A stretch of 64,000 nt of DNA, from positions 62,001-126,000 of the forward strand of contig NZ_JOEA01000006.1 in assembly GCF_000719115.1 (NCBI RefSeq), given 5' to 3'. The notes under the pieces were generated by a model. That model searched no databases, was not told where the DNA came from, and saw nothing but the letters and a program-made list of their open reading frames with translations. Origin of the DNA: Lentzea albidocapillata. GTDB taxonomy: Bacteria; Actinomycetota; Actinomycetes; Mycobacteriales; Pseudonocardiaceae. A program made the translations under genes and the position numbers. Positions 8,655-17,054 of the stretch are shown here, one piece after another. Numbering within the stretch: the first letter of the stretch is position 1; the number at the start of each line of letters is the position of its first letter.

Positions 8655-9042
8655 TGTGCGTCCTTTCGTCGTTTCCTGTGGTGACACCCGCGATTGCGCG
8701 CAGATGATTGGTGCCACCGAGTAGGAGCCTTTGGGGGCTCCGATGCTCATAGCTGGGGTCTCTCTGTGCTTTGCGGTGGCCGGATGCCGCAATTCCGAAC
8801 GAAGGTCCGGCGGCTTCGGTCAGGTGGGCCGGCACTGATCGGTGTCCTAGCGGTGCCTCCTGCAGCCCGGGAGCAGGCAACGCGAGGGAAGTTCGGAAGA
8901 CGTGTACGGGCTGGTCGGAATAGGTCCACGACACGAAGTTGGGCTCGAACGGGTCGGGAGATGCGGTGAGAATCCCGCGATAGCCGTACGCATATCCAGG
9001 TCGCGTCATGATGGCGACATCGGTGACCACGTCCGCGCTCAC
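8638..9042 (-). CDS. Hypothetical protein, 134 aa
   Basis: The GTG at 9042 overlaps the TGA of the upstream 50-aa gene (GTGA), which indicates translational coupling and fixes the start. Its stop at 8638 falls inside the first codons of the GRDP-like gene. The N-terminal half (MTRPGYAYGYRGILTASPD, NFVSWTYSDQPVHVF) looks like folded protein. The C-terminal part is rich in Pro, His, Arg and Gly and is probably disordered. I recognise no family. Evidence for its being a gene is the coupled overlap on both sides and its place in the operon. The lower-complexity C-terminal half makes a shorter true product possible. Confidence 0.45.
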   Translation of the reverse strand: MSADVVTDVAIMTRPGYAYGYRGILTASPDPFEPNFVSWTYSDQPVHVFRTSLALPAPGLQEAPLGHRSVPAHLTEAAGPSFGIAASGHRKAQRDPSYEHRSPQRLLLGGTNHLRAIAGVTTGNDERTHNDDNA

Positions 9043-9191
9043 GGCTTCCGCTCCGGGCAGAGTGAGTAGCGCTCGACGGACGCGAGGCAACTCACGCACC
9101 CGCAAGCCCTCGCGTGAAACAAGCGGCAAGCACAGACCGCGAGGAGCCCGAGCGCTACTCCCGATAGTGCGAGCACAATCCCTGCGAGCAT
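9039..9191 (-). CDS. Small Cys-rich single-pass membrane peptide, 50 aa
   Basis: The ATG at 9191 is preceded by GGGAGG with a 6-nt spacer, a strong ribosome binding site. The stop overlaps the next gene by 4 bp (GTGA). Residues 3-20 are hydrophobic (AGIVLALSGVALGLLAV) and could span the membrane or act as a signal. Cysteines follow at positions 20, 22, 30, 32, 35 and 45. It is the first gene of the operon divergent from the XRE regulator. Too small for most gene finders, it is supported by the binding site, the coupling and a membrane segment. It could be an anchoring subunit, a toxin-like peptide or a peptide precursor; which one cannot be told. Confidence 0.55.
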   Translation of the reverse strand: MLAGIVLALSGVALGLLAVCACRLFHARACGCVSCLASVERYSLCPERKP

Positions 9192-9347
9192 CAGACTCCT
9201 CCCAACCGTGCGAACAGGACGGAGGCTGAAGCGCCATCAGGTTCCGTAACCGAGGCGCTCGGGGATCCAGACCCCGCCCTGTTCTTGGCCTGCTCGACAT
9301 CTCGTGAGCGGGCTTTGCTGACGGTAAGCGGGATCATGAACTTAGAG

Positions 9348-9365
9348 TGACAGTGAAATGACAGT
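9348..9365. promoter_or_regulatory. Direct repeat TGACAGT x2, likely regulator site
   Basis: TGACAGT occurs at 9348-9354 and again at 9359-9365, exactly 11 bp apart, so both copies face the same side of the helix. They lie between the divergent 50-aa peptide gene (9191) and the XRE regulator gene (9440). This is the usual position for an operator of the adjacent XRE protein; binding is inferred. Confidence 0.4.
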
Positions 9366-9439
9366 CCGTTCGAGTGAAGGTGTGGCCTGGGTACTCTGGG
9401 GAAGCGGCGACAACACCTGCCACCCCACCGGGAGGACTC

Positions 9440-10618
9440 GTGACGGACTCGACCGGCGTCGGTGCGAACGTCGCGCGGGCACGCAAGCTACGCGGCTACA
9501 CCCAAGAACGACTCGCTAGTGAGATCACGTACTCAGTCTCGATGGTGCGCAAGGTCGAGCGCGGACTTGAGCCCGCGTCGCCCGCGTTTCTGTCAGCCGC
9601 CGCACGCGCACTCCGAGCCGACGTCAACGACCTGACCGGCGCTCCGTACCGCGGAACCATCGAGTTGGACGGGCTCAGCGATCTTCGCGCGATCCTCGCG
9701 GAGGGGCTCCACGTGCGAGCGATCGAACCGCAGCCACTCGACGAGCTGGCCGCTGAGGTCAACCGCGTGAACCTGCTCTATCGCAACGACCGGGGCAGGC
9801 AAGCACTCGCGAAGCTTCCGATCCTCATCCGCCAACTTCACGGCGCACTCCACACCGCCGGCACTGAAGCCGAGCGAAGCGCGGTGTACTCGCAGCTCGC
9901 GAGCGCCTACGTCACCGCCGAGCGGATCGCGCGTCGGTTCGGGTATTTGCCGCTCACCACTCCCACGTTGGACCGGCTGGAGGTCTTCGCCGAACGCGCC
10001 GACGATCCGCTGTACGTTGCTCAAGCGCTGGTGAAGCGCGCTCGGGTGCTCATGTACCACGACAGCTACGACCTGGGGCTGACGCTGGTCGAGCAAGGGC
10101 TCAGCAAGATCGAAGGCACCGGCGAACGAGCACTGGCTGTTCGCGGATACGGCCACCTTGCCGGGGCGATCGTGGCAGCACGCGGGCGGAAGCCGGACGT
10201 TGCCCGAGCACACATCGCCGAAGCGCGGAGCGTCGCTGAGCACGTCGATGGAGAGTCTGACGCCTACGGGACGCTCTTTGGGCTCGCCAACGTCGGCATC
10301 CACTCAGTCGCGGTGGAGTTGGAAGCTGGAGACCCCGCGACGGCTGCTCGTCAAGGCTCCACGCTTCGCCTCCCGAAGTCGATTGCGGCACCCCGCGCTG
10401 GCCACCATTGGCAAGACACCGCACGTGCATTCCTGCTCGCAGGAGACCCCGGAAACTCACTGAGGGCGCTCAACCGGGCTCGGAAGGCTGCACCGCAGCA
10501 GACACGGCTGCACCCGATGGTCCGCGAGACTCTTCGCGGAATCGCGACGCTCGAACGCCGCAAGTCGGACACGGTTTCGAACTTCGTGGACTGGCTCGGT
10601 CCGAGCGCGGTGCTGTGA
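9440..10618 (+). CDS. XRE-family helix-turn-helix regulator with TPR-like C-terminal region
   Basis: The protein has 392 residues. The GTG at 9440 follows GGGAGG by 4-5 nt, which is preferred over an upstream start at 9374. Residues about 8-65 are an XRE helix-turn-helix (ARARKLRGYTQERLASEITY, then SVSMVRKVERG and LRADVNDLTG). The remainder is helical with TPR-like repeats (YSQLASAYVTAERIARRFGY, GLTLVEQGLSKIEG, RALNRARKAAPQQ). This domain order is typical of actinobacterial regulators that control adjacent accessory genes and bind a peptide or small ligand through the repeats. It is divergent from the four-gene GRDP-like operon and probably regulates it. Confidence 0.88.
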   Translation: MTDSTGVGANVARARKLRGYTQERLASEITYSVSMVRKVERGLEPASPAFLSAAARALRADVNDLTGAPYRGTIELDGLSDLRAILAEGLHVRAIEPQPLDELAAEVNRVNLLYRNDRGRQALAKLPILIRQLHGALHTAGTEAERSAVYSQLASAYVTAERIARRFGYLPLTTPTLDRLEVFAERADDPLYVAQALVKRARVLMYHDSYDLGLTLVEQGLSKIEGTGERALAVRGYGHLAGAIVAARGRKPDVARAHIAEARSVAEHVDGESDAYGTLFGLANVGIHSVAVELEAGDPATAARQGSTLRLPKSIAAPRAGHHWQDTARAFLLAGDPGNSLRALNRARKAAPQQTRLHPMVRETLRGIATLERRKSDTVSNFVDWLGPSAVL

Positions 10619-10665
10619 CTTGGCTGATCTCTGCTTCGTGACTCACGGTTGTAGCAGGTCGCCGT

Positions 10666-11649
10666 CTAACCAGGCGGCACGACCGGGCCGAGCCGCTTGC
10701 GCACGCCGTCCTCCTGATAGCGCGCGACGGTGTCGGCCAACTGCTCGCACGCCCGCTCGATGGCCTGCCTGGCCTCGTTGCGCTCGCTGGTGACGGCGCT
10801 CAGGATCAGCCCGGTCAGCGCCACCGATCCGTTGAACGCCTGCAGCACGATCATGGTGGTCAGCAGGTCGTGCGCGACGAAGTGGCCGCTGGCCGCGGAC
10901 ATCACGGCGGCCACGGCGATGATCACCGCGCACGGGGCGGCGACCGCGTGCTGGAAGCGGAGCGCGGCCCAGATCAGCATCGGGAACACCAGGAACAGCA
11001 GGCGCGACTCCGTTGTCGTCACGAAGGCGGCGATCACGGCGGTCACGACCAGCAGCGCGGCCGCCTCCGCCAGCCGGCGTGGCGGGGCGTTCCAGTGGCG
11101 CGGCACGGTGAGCAGCAGCGGCGTGAACACCAGCACGCCCATCGCGTCGCCCGTCCACCACACCGACACCACGGCCGGCACGTCGTTCCACGGGATCACG
11201 CCACCGGCCCTCAACGCCGCCGCGCCGACCAGCGCGCTGACCGACATCGCACCCAGGGCTCCCGCGAACACGAGCAGCAGCGCGTCCTTCAACCGGTCGA
11301 GCGCCGGGCGGAAGCCGAAGCGGGTCAGCAGGTACCAGGCGAGCAGGGGTGCGGCGGTGTTGCCCGCGGTGATCAGCAACGCCGAGAGCAGCGGCGCGCC
11401 CAGGGAGATGTTGGTGGCGAACGCTCCCAGCGTGATCCCCGGCCAGACCCTGCGGCCTGACATCAGCAGTGCCGCCACGGCGATCCCCGTCGGCAGCCAC
11501 AGCGGAGTGACCTGACCCTTCACGAGGGCCAGGACCAGGCCGACCTGCGCGGTCGCGTAGTACGCGAGCGCGATCGCCGCGATCGTGACGACGGTGCGGA
11601 GTGTGGCGTTCACCGCCACATGCTGCACCTGTGTACAGACGTTGGCCAT
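10666..11649 (-). CDS. MASE1-domain integral membrane sensor protein
   Basis: Using ATG 11649 the protein has 327 residues; an upstream extension to 11745 lacks membrane character. Eight or more hydrophobic segments and the sequences GLVLALVKGQVTPLWLPTGI, ISLGAPLLSALLITAGNTAA and WWTGDAMGVLVFTPLLL are hallmarks of the MASE1 sensory domain. Usually MASE1 precedes a kinase, GGDEF or phosphatase domain. Here only a helix of about 35 residues follows (SERNEARQAIERACEQLADT), so any output must go through a partner. It converges on the XRE gene and is divergent from the oxidoreductase operon. Ligand unknown. Confidence 0.85.
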   Translation of the reverse strand: MANVCTQVQHVAVNATLRTVVTIAAIALAYYATAQVGLVLALVKGQVTPLWLPTGIAVAALLMSGRRVWPGITLGAFATNISLGAPLLSALLITAGNTAAPLLAWYLLTRFGFRPALDRLKDALLLVFAGALGAMSVSALVGAAALRAGGVIPWNDVPAVVSVWWTGDAMGVLVFTPLLLTVPRHWNAPPRRLAEAAALLVVTAVIAAFVTTTESRLLFLVFPMLIWAALRFQHAVAAPCAVIIAVAAVMSAASGHFVAHDLLTTMIVLQAFNGSVALTGLILSAVTSERNEARQAIERACEQLADTVARYQEDGVRKRLGPVVPPG

Positions 11650-11740
11650 ACCCCGCGACAGGGCGTACCCACCTGGACTCACTCCGTAGGTAGACGCCGG
11701 CCGGTCCCGCCGGCACACCCGGCTTTGACCAGTGCAAATC

Positions 11741-11756
11741 GACATACCGGCTGGTA
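11741..11756. promoter_or_regulatory. Palindrome CATACC-N4-GGTATG, likely TetR-type operator
   Basis: A perfect 6-bp inverted repeat with a 4-bp centre lies between the MASE1 gene (11649, minus) and the oxidoreductase gene (11870, plus). TTGACC, a possible -35 element, sits 12 bp before it. Operators of the form ATACC...GGTAT are common for TetR repressors of lipid genes in actinobacteria. No TetR gene is adjacent, so the regulator would be encoded elsewhere. Confidence 0.4.
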
Positions 11757-11869
11757 TGCTCGGCGACTCTCAGGCGGTCGTTGGGCTGTTCGGGTTGACC
11801 TCGGCCGGGCGGTTGCGTCGGATGGCAGACGACTAGTACCCGTTAGTAACAAGCGGCTTAAGGGGACCC

Positions 11870-14008
11870 ATGAAGACCGTGTTCACGACCTGCCCGCTCT
11901 GCGAAGCGATGTGCGGGCTGGAGCTGACGGTCGAGGGCGACCGCATCACGAAGGTGCGTGGCGACCGCGAGGACGAGTTCAGCAAGGGCTTCATCTGCCC
12001 CAAGGGCGCCTCGCTCGGCACGCTCGACGCCGACCCCGACCGGCTGAGCACCCCGCTGATCAAGCGCGACGGCGAGTTCCAGGAGGCCACCTGGGACGAG
12101 GCCTTCGCGTACATCGACGAACGCCTGAAGGACTTCCCCGACCGCGATGCCGTCGCGATGTACCTCGGCAACCCGGTCGTCCACTCGCTCGCCGGCGGCC
12201 TCTACGCGGGACCGCTGCGCAAGGCGCTGGGCAGCCGCAACGTCTTCACCGCCAGCACCGTCGACCAGATGCCGAAGCACGTGCAGGTCGGCCACATGTT
12301 CGGCGGCATCTTCTCGATCCCCGTGCCCGACATCGACCGCACCGACTTCATGCTGGTGCTGGGCGCGGACCCGTTCTCGTCCAACGGCAGCCTGTGGACG
12401 GTCCCGGACGCGCCCGGCCGGTTCAGGGACCTGCAGAAACGCGGTGGTTCCTTCGTCGTCGTCGACCCGCGCCGCAGCCGCACCGCCCAGGCCGCCGACC
12501 AGCACGTCGTGATCAAGCCGGGTACGGACGTGTTCCTGCTGCTGGCGTTGATCCACGAACTGTTCGCGCAGGACCTGGTGAACCTCCGCGAACTCGCGGG
12601 GCACGTCACCGACCACACGGTGATCCGGGACCACGTCGAGAAGTTCAGCCCCGAGGCCGTCGAGGAACGCACGGGCGTCGGCGCGGCCACGATCCGCGCG
12701 CTGGCAAGGCAGCTGGCTGGGGCCGAACGCGCCGCGGTGTACGGCCGGATCGGCACGACGACCGTCGAGTTCGGCACGGTCGCGTCGTGGGCGGTCGACA
12801 CCCTCAACGTCCTGACCGGCAACCTCGACCGGCCCGGTGGCGTGATGTGGCCGCTGCCCGCGCACAGCAAACGCGGTTCCGGCAGTGGCAAGGGTTTCGC
12901 CATCGGCCGCTGGCACAGCCGGGTCAAGGGCCACCCCGAGGTGATGGGGGAGTACCCCGCCGTCACGATGGTCGACGAGATCGAGACGCCCGGCGAGGGC
13001 CAGGTGCGGGCGCTGTTCACGATCGGCGGCAACCCCGCGCTGTCGCTGCCGAACTCGGCGCGGGTGAACGACGCTCTGTCCTCATTGGACTTCATGGTCA
13101 GCGTCGACCCGTACCTCAACGAGACCACGAGGCACGCGGACGTCATCCTGCCGACGCCGCCGCCGTCCCGCCGCGACCACTACGACATCGCGTTCCTCAA
13201 CAACTCCGTGCGCAACGTCGCGAAGTACTCCCGCGCGGCGATCCCGTTGGAGGAAGGCAGGGTCGACGAGACGGACATCTTCTTCCGCCTCACCACGATC
13301 CTCGCCGGCATGGGCCCGGCGGCCGATCTCGACGCCATCGCGGCGTTCCAGCTCGACGACCTGAAGAAGAAGGCGGGCGCCGGCTTCGAACCCGAGGGCG
13401 AGACGCGCGAGGAACGCCTGCTGGACCTCAAACTCCGCACCGGCGCGTACGGGGTGACGTTGCGGCAGTTGCTCGACCACCCGCACGGCATCGACCTCGG
13501 CCCGCTCACCTCGCGCCTGCCGGAGATCCTGCGCACGCCGTCAGGCAAGATCGAACTCAGTCCGCAGCCGATCATGGACGACCTGCCGCGCGTGCTCGCC
13601 GCGCTGGAGACGCCCGAGACCGGGATGGTCCTGGTCGGCCGCAGGCACCTGCGCACCAACAACTCCTGGATGCACAACGTGCCCGCGCTGGTGAAGGGCA
13701 AGCCGTTGTGCACGCTCCTGGTCAACCCCGGCGACGCCACCCGCATCGGCCTGACCGACGGCGCGACCGCCCAGGTCACCTCGCGCGTCGGCAAGATCGA
13801 GGTGCTGGTCGAGGTCACCGCGGACATCGCGCCCGGCGTCGTCTCGATGCCGCACGGCTGGGGCCACGACCAGCCCGGCACGCGGCTCACCGTCGCCGAG
13901 AAGCACGCCGGCGTGAACGTCAACCTCCTCACCGACGACCTCCGCATCGACCCGCTCTCGGGCACCGCCGTGCTGAACGGCACCCGCGTGCAGGTCGTGC
14001 CCGCCTGA
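11870..14008 (+). CDS. Molybdopterin-dependent oxidoreductase (formate dehydrogenase/nitrate reductase-like) with N-terminal [4Fe-4S] site
   Basis: The protein has 712 residues. The N-terminus TTCPLCEAMCGLEL with FICPKG supplies the four cysteines of the [4Fe-4S] cluster. Molybdopterin-binding blocks follow: FMLVLGADPFSSNGSLW, FVVVDPRRSRTAQAAD, DRPGGVMWP, FTIGGNPALSLPN and DPYLNETTRHADVILPTP. A C-terminal cofactor-binding domain (about residues 590-712) ends in NLLTDDLRIDPLSGTAVLNG. The position that carries the Mo ligand reads ASTVDQMPKH, with no Cys or Sec. It is 30 bp upstream of an acyl-CoA synthetase gene, so the two are likely cotranscribed. The substrate and electron partner are not evident; a lipid or xenobiotic oxidation role is inferred from the neighbour. 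Confidence 0.88.
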   Translation: MKTVFTTCPLCEAMCGLELTVEGDRITKVRGDREDEFSKGFICPKGASLGTLDADPDRLSTPLIKRDGEFQEATWDEAFAYIDERLKDFPDRDAVAMYLGNPVVHSLAGGLYAGPLRKALGSRNVFTASTVDQMPKHVQVGHMFGGIFSIPVPDIDRTDFMLVLGADPFSSNGSLWTVPDAPGRFRDLQKRGGSFVVVDPRRSRTAQAADQHVVIKPGTDVFLLLALIHELFAQDLVNLRELAGHVTDHTVIRDHVEKFSPEAVEERTGVGAATIRALARQLAGAERAAVYGRIGTTTVEFGTVASWAVDTLNVLTGNLDRPGGVMWPLPAHSKRGSGSGKGFAIGRWHSRVKGHPEVMGEYPAVTMVDEIETPGEGQVRALFTIGGNPALSLPNSARVNDALSSLDFMVSVDPYLNETTRHADVILPTPPPSRRDHYDIAFLNNSVRNVAKYSRAAIPLEEGRVDETDIFFRLTTILAGMGPAADLDAIAAFQLDDLKKKAGAGFEPEGETREERLLDLKLRTGAYGVTLRQLLDHPHGIDLGPLTSRLPEILRTPSGKIELSPQPIMDDLPRVLAALETPETGMVLVGRRHLRTNNSWMHNVPALVKGKPLCTLLVNPGDATRIGLTDGATAQVTSRVGKIEVLVEVTADIAPGVVSMPHGWGHDQPGTRLTVAEKHAGVNVNLLTDDLRIDPLSGTAVLNGTRVQVVPA

Positions 14009-14038
14009 GACCCCGTTTCCCGACGTGTAGGAGCCGCC

Positions 14039-15820
14039 ATGACCGCCGGAGTCACCAGCCCCAACGCGGTGCGAGCCGTCCGCCGGATAGCCGACCTGCC
14101 GTTCCTCGCGGAGCAGGCCTACGGCGACGCGGTGGCGTGGCGGTTCAAGCAGGACGGGCAGTGGCGCGAGCAGACCTACGCGGAGGTCGCCGAGGTGGTC
14201 CTGGACCTCGCGTCCGGGTTCGTCCACACCGGACTGGAGGTGGGCGACCGGGTCTGCGTGCTCGCGAACACCCGTCCGGAGTGGACGGCGGTCGAGCTCG
14301 CGGTGCTCGCGGCGGGTGGCATCGTCGTGCCGATCTACCCGTCGAGCGCCCCGGAGGAGATCGCCTGGGTCGTCGGCGACTCCGGCGCGTCGATTGTCGT
14401 GGCCGAGAACGAGGAGCAGTGCGCCAAGGTCGAGGCTGTCCGATCCGAACTCCCCGAGCTGCGCGCGGTTCTCTCGATCGATCCGGCCGGCGACCGCCCG
14501 CGGGTCGCGGAACTGCAGGACACCGGCCGCACCTCGCCGCTGGCCGGCGTGCTGGACTCCCGCCGGGCCGCGATCAGGCCGGAGGACCCGAGCCTGATCA
14601 TCTACACCTCGGGCACCACCGGCCCGCCCAAGGGCTGCGTCCTCACCAACGCGAACTGGGTCGCGCTGTGCCGGGTCGCGGAAGAGGCCCGCATCGACGC
14701 GATGACCGGCGTCGTCTACCTGTTCCTGCCGCTCGCGCACGTCTTCGCGCAGATCATCATGTTCGGCACCATGTACCGCGGCGGGGCGCTGGCCTACTTC
14801 GGCGGCGATATGAAGGCGATCGTGCCGGAACTGGCCGAGGTCCGGCCGACGTTCCTGCCGTCCGTGCCGCGCATCTTCGAGAAGATCTACACGTTCGTCA
14901 CGTCGAGCGTGCCCGCGGAGCAGCTCGACCAGGCCGTGGCGCTGGGCCTCGAGGTCCGGCGCAGGCGGGCGGCGGGCGAGCCGGTGCCGGCGGAGATGGC
15001 GGCCGCGTTCGAGCAGGTCGACGCGTTGTTCGCCAACGTGCGGGCGGTGTTCGGCGGCCGGCTCGTGCAGGCCCTGTCCGGTGCCGCACCGATCTCGCGT
15101 GAGGTGCTGCGGTTCTTCCACGCGGCCGGGGTGCCGGTGCTGGAGGGCTACGGCATGACCGAGTCCACGGCGGTCGGCACGATCAACACACTGGACCGCT
15201 TCCGGCTCGGCTCGGTCGGCGCGTCCGGTGTGGCGGGCCTCGAGATGTCGCTGGGGGAGGACGGCGAGCTGCTGATGCGCGGCCCGCACGTCTTCGCGGG
15301 CTACTGGCGCAACGACGAGGCCACGGCCGAGACGCTGCGGGGCGGCTGGCTGCACACCGGCGACCTGGGCGAGATCGACGCCGAAGGGTTCGTGACGATC
15401 ACGGGGCGCAAGAAGGACATCATCATCACCGCGGGCGGCAAGAACATCGCGCCGGCGAACGTGGAGAACGTGCTGCGCCAGTCCCGCTGGATCTCGCACG
15501 CCGTCCTGTTCGGCGACCGCAGGCCGTACTGTGTGGCACTGATCACACTCGACGCCGACGAGATCGCGCCGTGGGCGACGGCCCGCGGCTTGCCCTCCGA
15601 CGTCGAATCTTTGGTGGGTCACCCAGACGTGCGCACGCTCGTGCAGGAAATTGTCGACGAAGCGAACTCGCACTTCGCCAGTGTTTCCCAAGTGAAGAGG
15701 TTCGTGCTGCTCACCCGTGATCTGTCCCAGGAGGAAGGTGAGCTCACCCCGACGTTGAAGGTCAAACGCAACGTCGTCCATCGCCTTCACTCTGCGTTGT
15801 ACGAAGGGCTCTACGGGTAA
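14039..15820 (+). CDS. Long-chain fatty-acid-CoA ligase / AMP-binding enzyme (FadD15-like)
   Basis: The protein has 593 residues and contains all core motifs of the adenylating superfamily: P-loop IIYTSGTTGPPKGC, motif GYGMTESTAVG and HTGDLGEIDAEGF, and the catalytic-lysine region GRKKDIIITAGGKNIAPANV. Such enzymes activate a fatty acid with ATP to an acyl-AMP and then to acyl-CoA. The overall pattern, with ASGFVHTGLEVGDRVCVLA near the N-terminus, resembles the FadD15 group of long-chain ligases. It directly follows the molybdopterin oxidoreductase. A strong hairpin at 15940-15988 lies beyond its stop, so the transcript probably ends there. Confidence 0.92.
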   Translation: MTAGVTSPNAVRAVRRIADLPFLAEQAYGDAVAWRFKQDGQWREQTYAEVAEVVLDLASGFVHTGLEVGDRVCVLANTRPEWTAVELAVLAAGGIVVPIYPSSAPEEIAWVVGDSGASIVVAENEEQCAKVEAVRSELPELRAVLSIDPAGDRPRVAELQDTGRTSPLAGVLDSRRAAIRPEDPSLIIYTSGTTGPPKGCVLTNANWVALCRVAEEARIDAMTGVVYLFLPLAHVFAQIIMFGTMYRGGALAYFGGDMKAIVPELAEVRPTFLPSVPRIFEKIYTFVTSSVPAEQLDQAVALGLEVRRRRAAGEPVPAEMAAAFEQVDALFANVRAVFGGRLVQALSGAAPISREVLRFFHAAGVPVLEGYGMTESTAVGTINTLDRFRLGSVGASGVAGLEMSLGEDGELLMRGPHVFAGYWRNDEATAETLRGGWLHTGDLGEIDAEGFVTITGRKKDIIITAGGKNIAPANVENVLRQSRWISHAVLFGDRRPYCVALITLDADEIAPWATARGLPSDVESLVGHPDVRTLVQEIVDEANSHFASVSQVKRFVLLTRDLSQEEGELTPTLKVKRNVVHRLHSALYEGLYG

Positions 15821-15939
15821 CCCGAACGTACGAGAAATCCAAAAACAGGTACATCCACCCTGGCGGATTCGTTCCGGTCAGGGCAGAGTGGGACACCAAG
15901 CGGCGCTAGGCCCCCTCCCCCCTCGGGCCCAGCCGCTTC

Positions 15940-15988
15940 GCGGCCCCGGCTCAAGGCGTACTCCCCCCAGACGCCCAGCCGGGGCCGC
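15940..15988. terminator. Inverted repeat between convergent genes, probable bidirectional terminator
   Basis: GCGGCCCCGGCT at 15940-15951 pairs perfectly with AGCCGGGGCCGC at 15977-15988 across a 25-nt loop. It lies between the convergent acyl-CoA ligase and LacI genes. There is no U-run, as is common for actinobacterial terminators. Confidence 0.5.
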
Positions 15989-16037
15989 CTTGCATCTCCG
16001 TCCTTTGTGGTCGCGCCGGCGACCGATCGGATCCGTG

Positions 16038-17021
16038 TCAGCGTTTCGGTGGCGTCGTGGTCCCGCGCACGATCAGCTGGGTCTCCGCCATGATCTGCGG
16101 CGCGTCGGTGTGGTCCGAGTCCAGCCAGTCCAGCAGGAGGTTCACGGCCGTGCGTCCCGCCTGCGCCACCGGCATCGCCACCGTGGTCAGCGCGGGCGAG
16201 CACAGCGAGGCGTACGTGAGGTCGTCGAAGCCGGTCACCGACACGTCGCCCGGCACGGACACGCCCCGGTCGCGCAGCCGTGCCAGCACGCCCAGCGCCA
16301 TGATGTCGTTGTAGGCGACGATCGCCGTCGTGGCTGCCGCGAGGGCAAGGTCCGCCGCCTGCAGGCCGCCCTCGAAACGCGGTGCGAACGGCCCGAGGTC
16401 GACCAGGTCCACCCCGTGCTTCGCCACCGCCGTCATCAGGCCGCGGCGACGCTCCTGGTTGGACCACGAGGTGCGCGGCCCGTTGAGGTAGGCGATGCGG
16501 CGATGCCCCAGCGCGACGAGGTGGTCGATGACGGCGTGCATGCCGCCCGCCGAGTCCATCAACGCCGCGGGCACGCCGGGCAGACGCCGGTTCAGCAGCA
16601 CCAGCGACGTCACGCCGGCCACCTCGCGGACCTGCGAGTCCTCCAGACCTGGCGCGCACAGCACGACCCCGTCGACCTGCTTGGCCATCGCGTGCACGAG
16701 CTTGGCCTCGGCGACCGGGTCCTCGTCGCTGTCCGCCACGAACACCGCGTAGTCGGCCTGCATCGCCCGTGCCTGCACGGCCTTGAGCACGCCGGTGAAG
16801 AACGGGTTGTCGAGGTCCGGCACGACGATGCCGATGTTGCCCGTCTTGCCCGTGATCAGCCCGCGAGCCGCCCTGTTGGGCTGGTAGCCGAGCTCCGTCG
16901 CCGCAGCCAGCACGCGGGTCCTGGTCTCCGGGCGCACGAGCTCCGGGGACGTCAGCGCACGCGAAACGGTGGCCACCGACACGTGTGCCCTGCGCGCCAC
17001 GTCGCGGATGGTGACTGCCAC
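16038..17021 (-). CDS. LacI-family transcriptional regulator
   Basis: The protein has 327 residues from the GTG at 17021, which has GAGG 5 nt upstream; an ATG-like extension to 17054 adds no conserved sequence. The N-terminal helix-turn-helix and hinge are classical (VTIRDVARRAHVSVATVSRA, then LAAATELGYQPNRAARGL). A periplasmic-binding-protein-like ligand domain follows (GNIGIVVPDLDNPFFTGVLK, VSVTGFDDLTYASLCSPALT). It lies 33 bp downstream of the TetR gene on the same strand. No sugar operon is adjacent, so the regulated genes and the inducer are unknown. Confidence 0.93.
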   Translation of the reverse strand: MAVTIRDVARRAHVSVATVSRALTSPELVRPETRTRVLAAATELGYQPNRAARGLITGKTGNIGIVVPDLDNPFFTGVLKAVQARAMQADYAVFVADSDEDPVAEAKLVHAMAKQVDGVVLCAPGLEDSQVREVAGVTSLVLLNRRLPGVPAALMDSAGGMHAVIDHLVALGHRRIAYLNGPRTSWSNQERRRGLMTAVAKHGVDLVDLGPFAPRFEGGLQAADLALAAATTAIVAYNDIMALGVLARLRDRGVSVPGDVSVTGFDDLTYASLCSPALTTVAMPVAQAGRTAVNLLLDWLDSDHTDAPQIMAETQLIVRGTTTPPKR

Positions 17022-17054
17022 TTGTACCTCACCCTCAACAGCTGGTTGAACCAA

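Noticed and set aside
8694..8969. Plus-strand 91-codon frame in the accessory locus
   Set aside because: It is antisense to the 134-aa frame, lacks a ribosome binding site and has Arg-rich low-complexity sequence.
9369..9394. GTTCGA-N15-GGGTAC upstream of the XRE gene as a further SigF promoter
   Set aside because: The -35 half is a weak match and TACTCT next to it would serve an ordinary sigma-70 promoter, so it was not counted with the four clear SigF-type elements.
11620..15102. Plus-strand open frame of 1160 codons across the oxidoreductase and ligase genes
   Set aside because: Low-complexity Arg/Pro-rich translation; the real genes are in another frame with full motifs.
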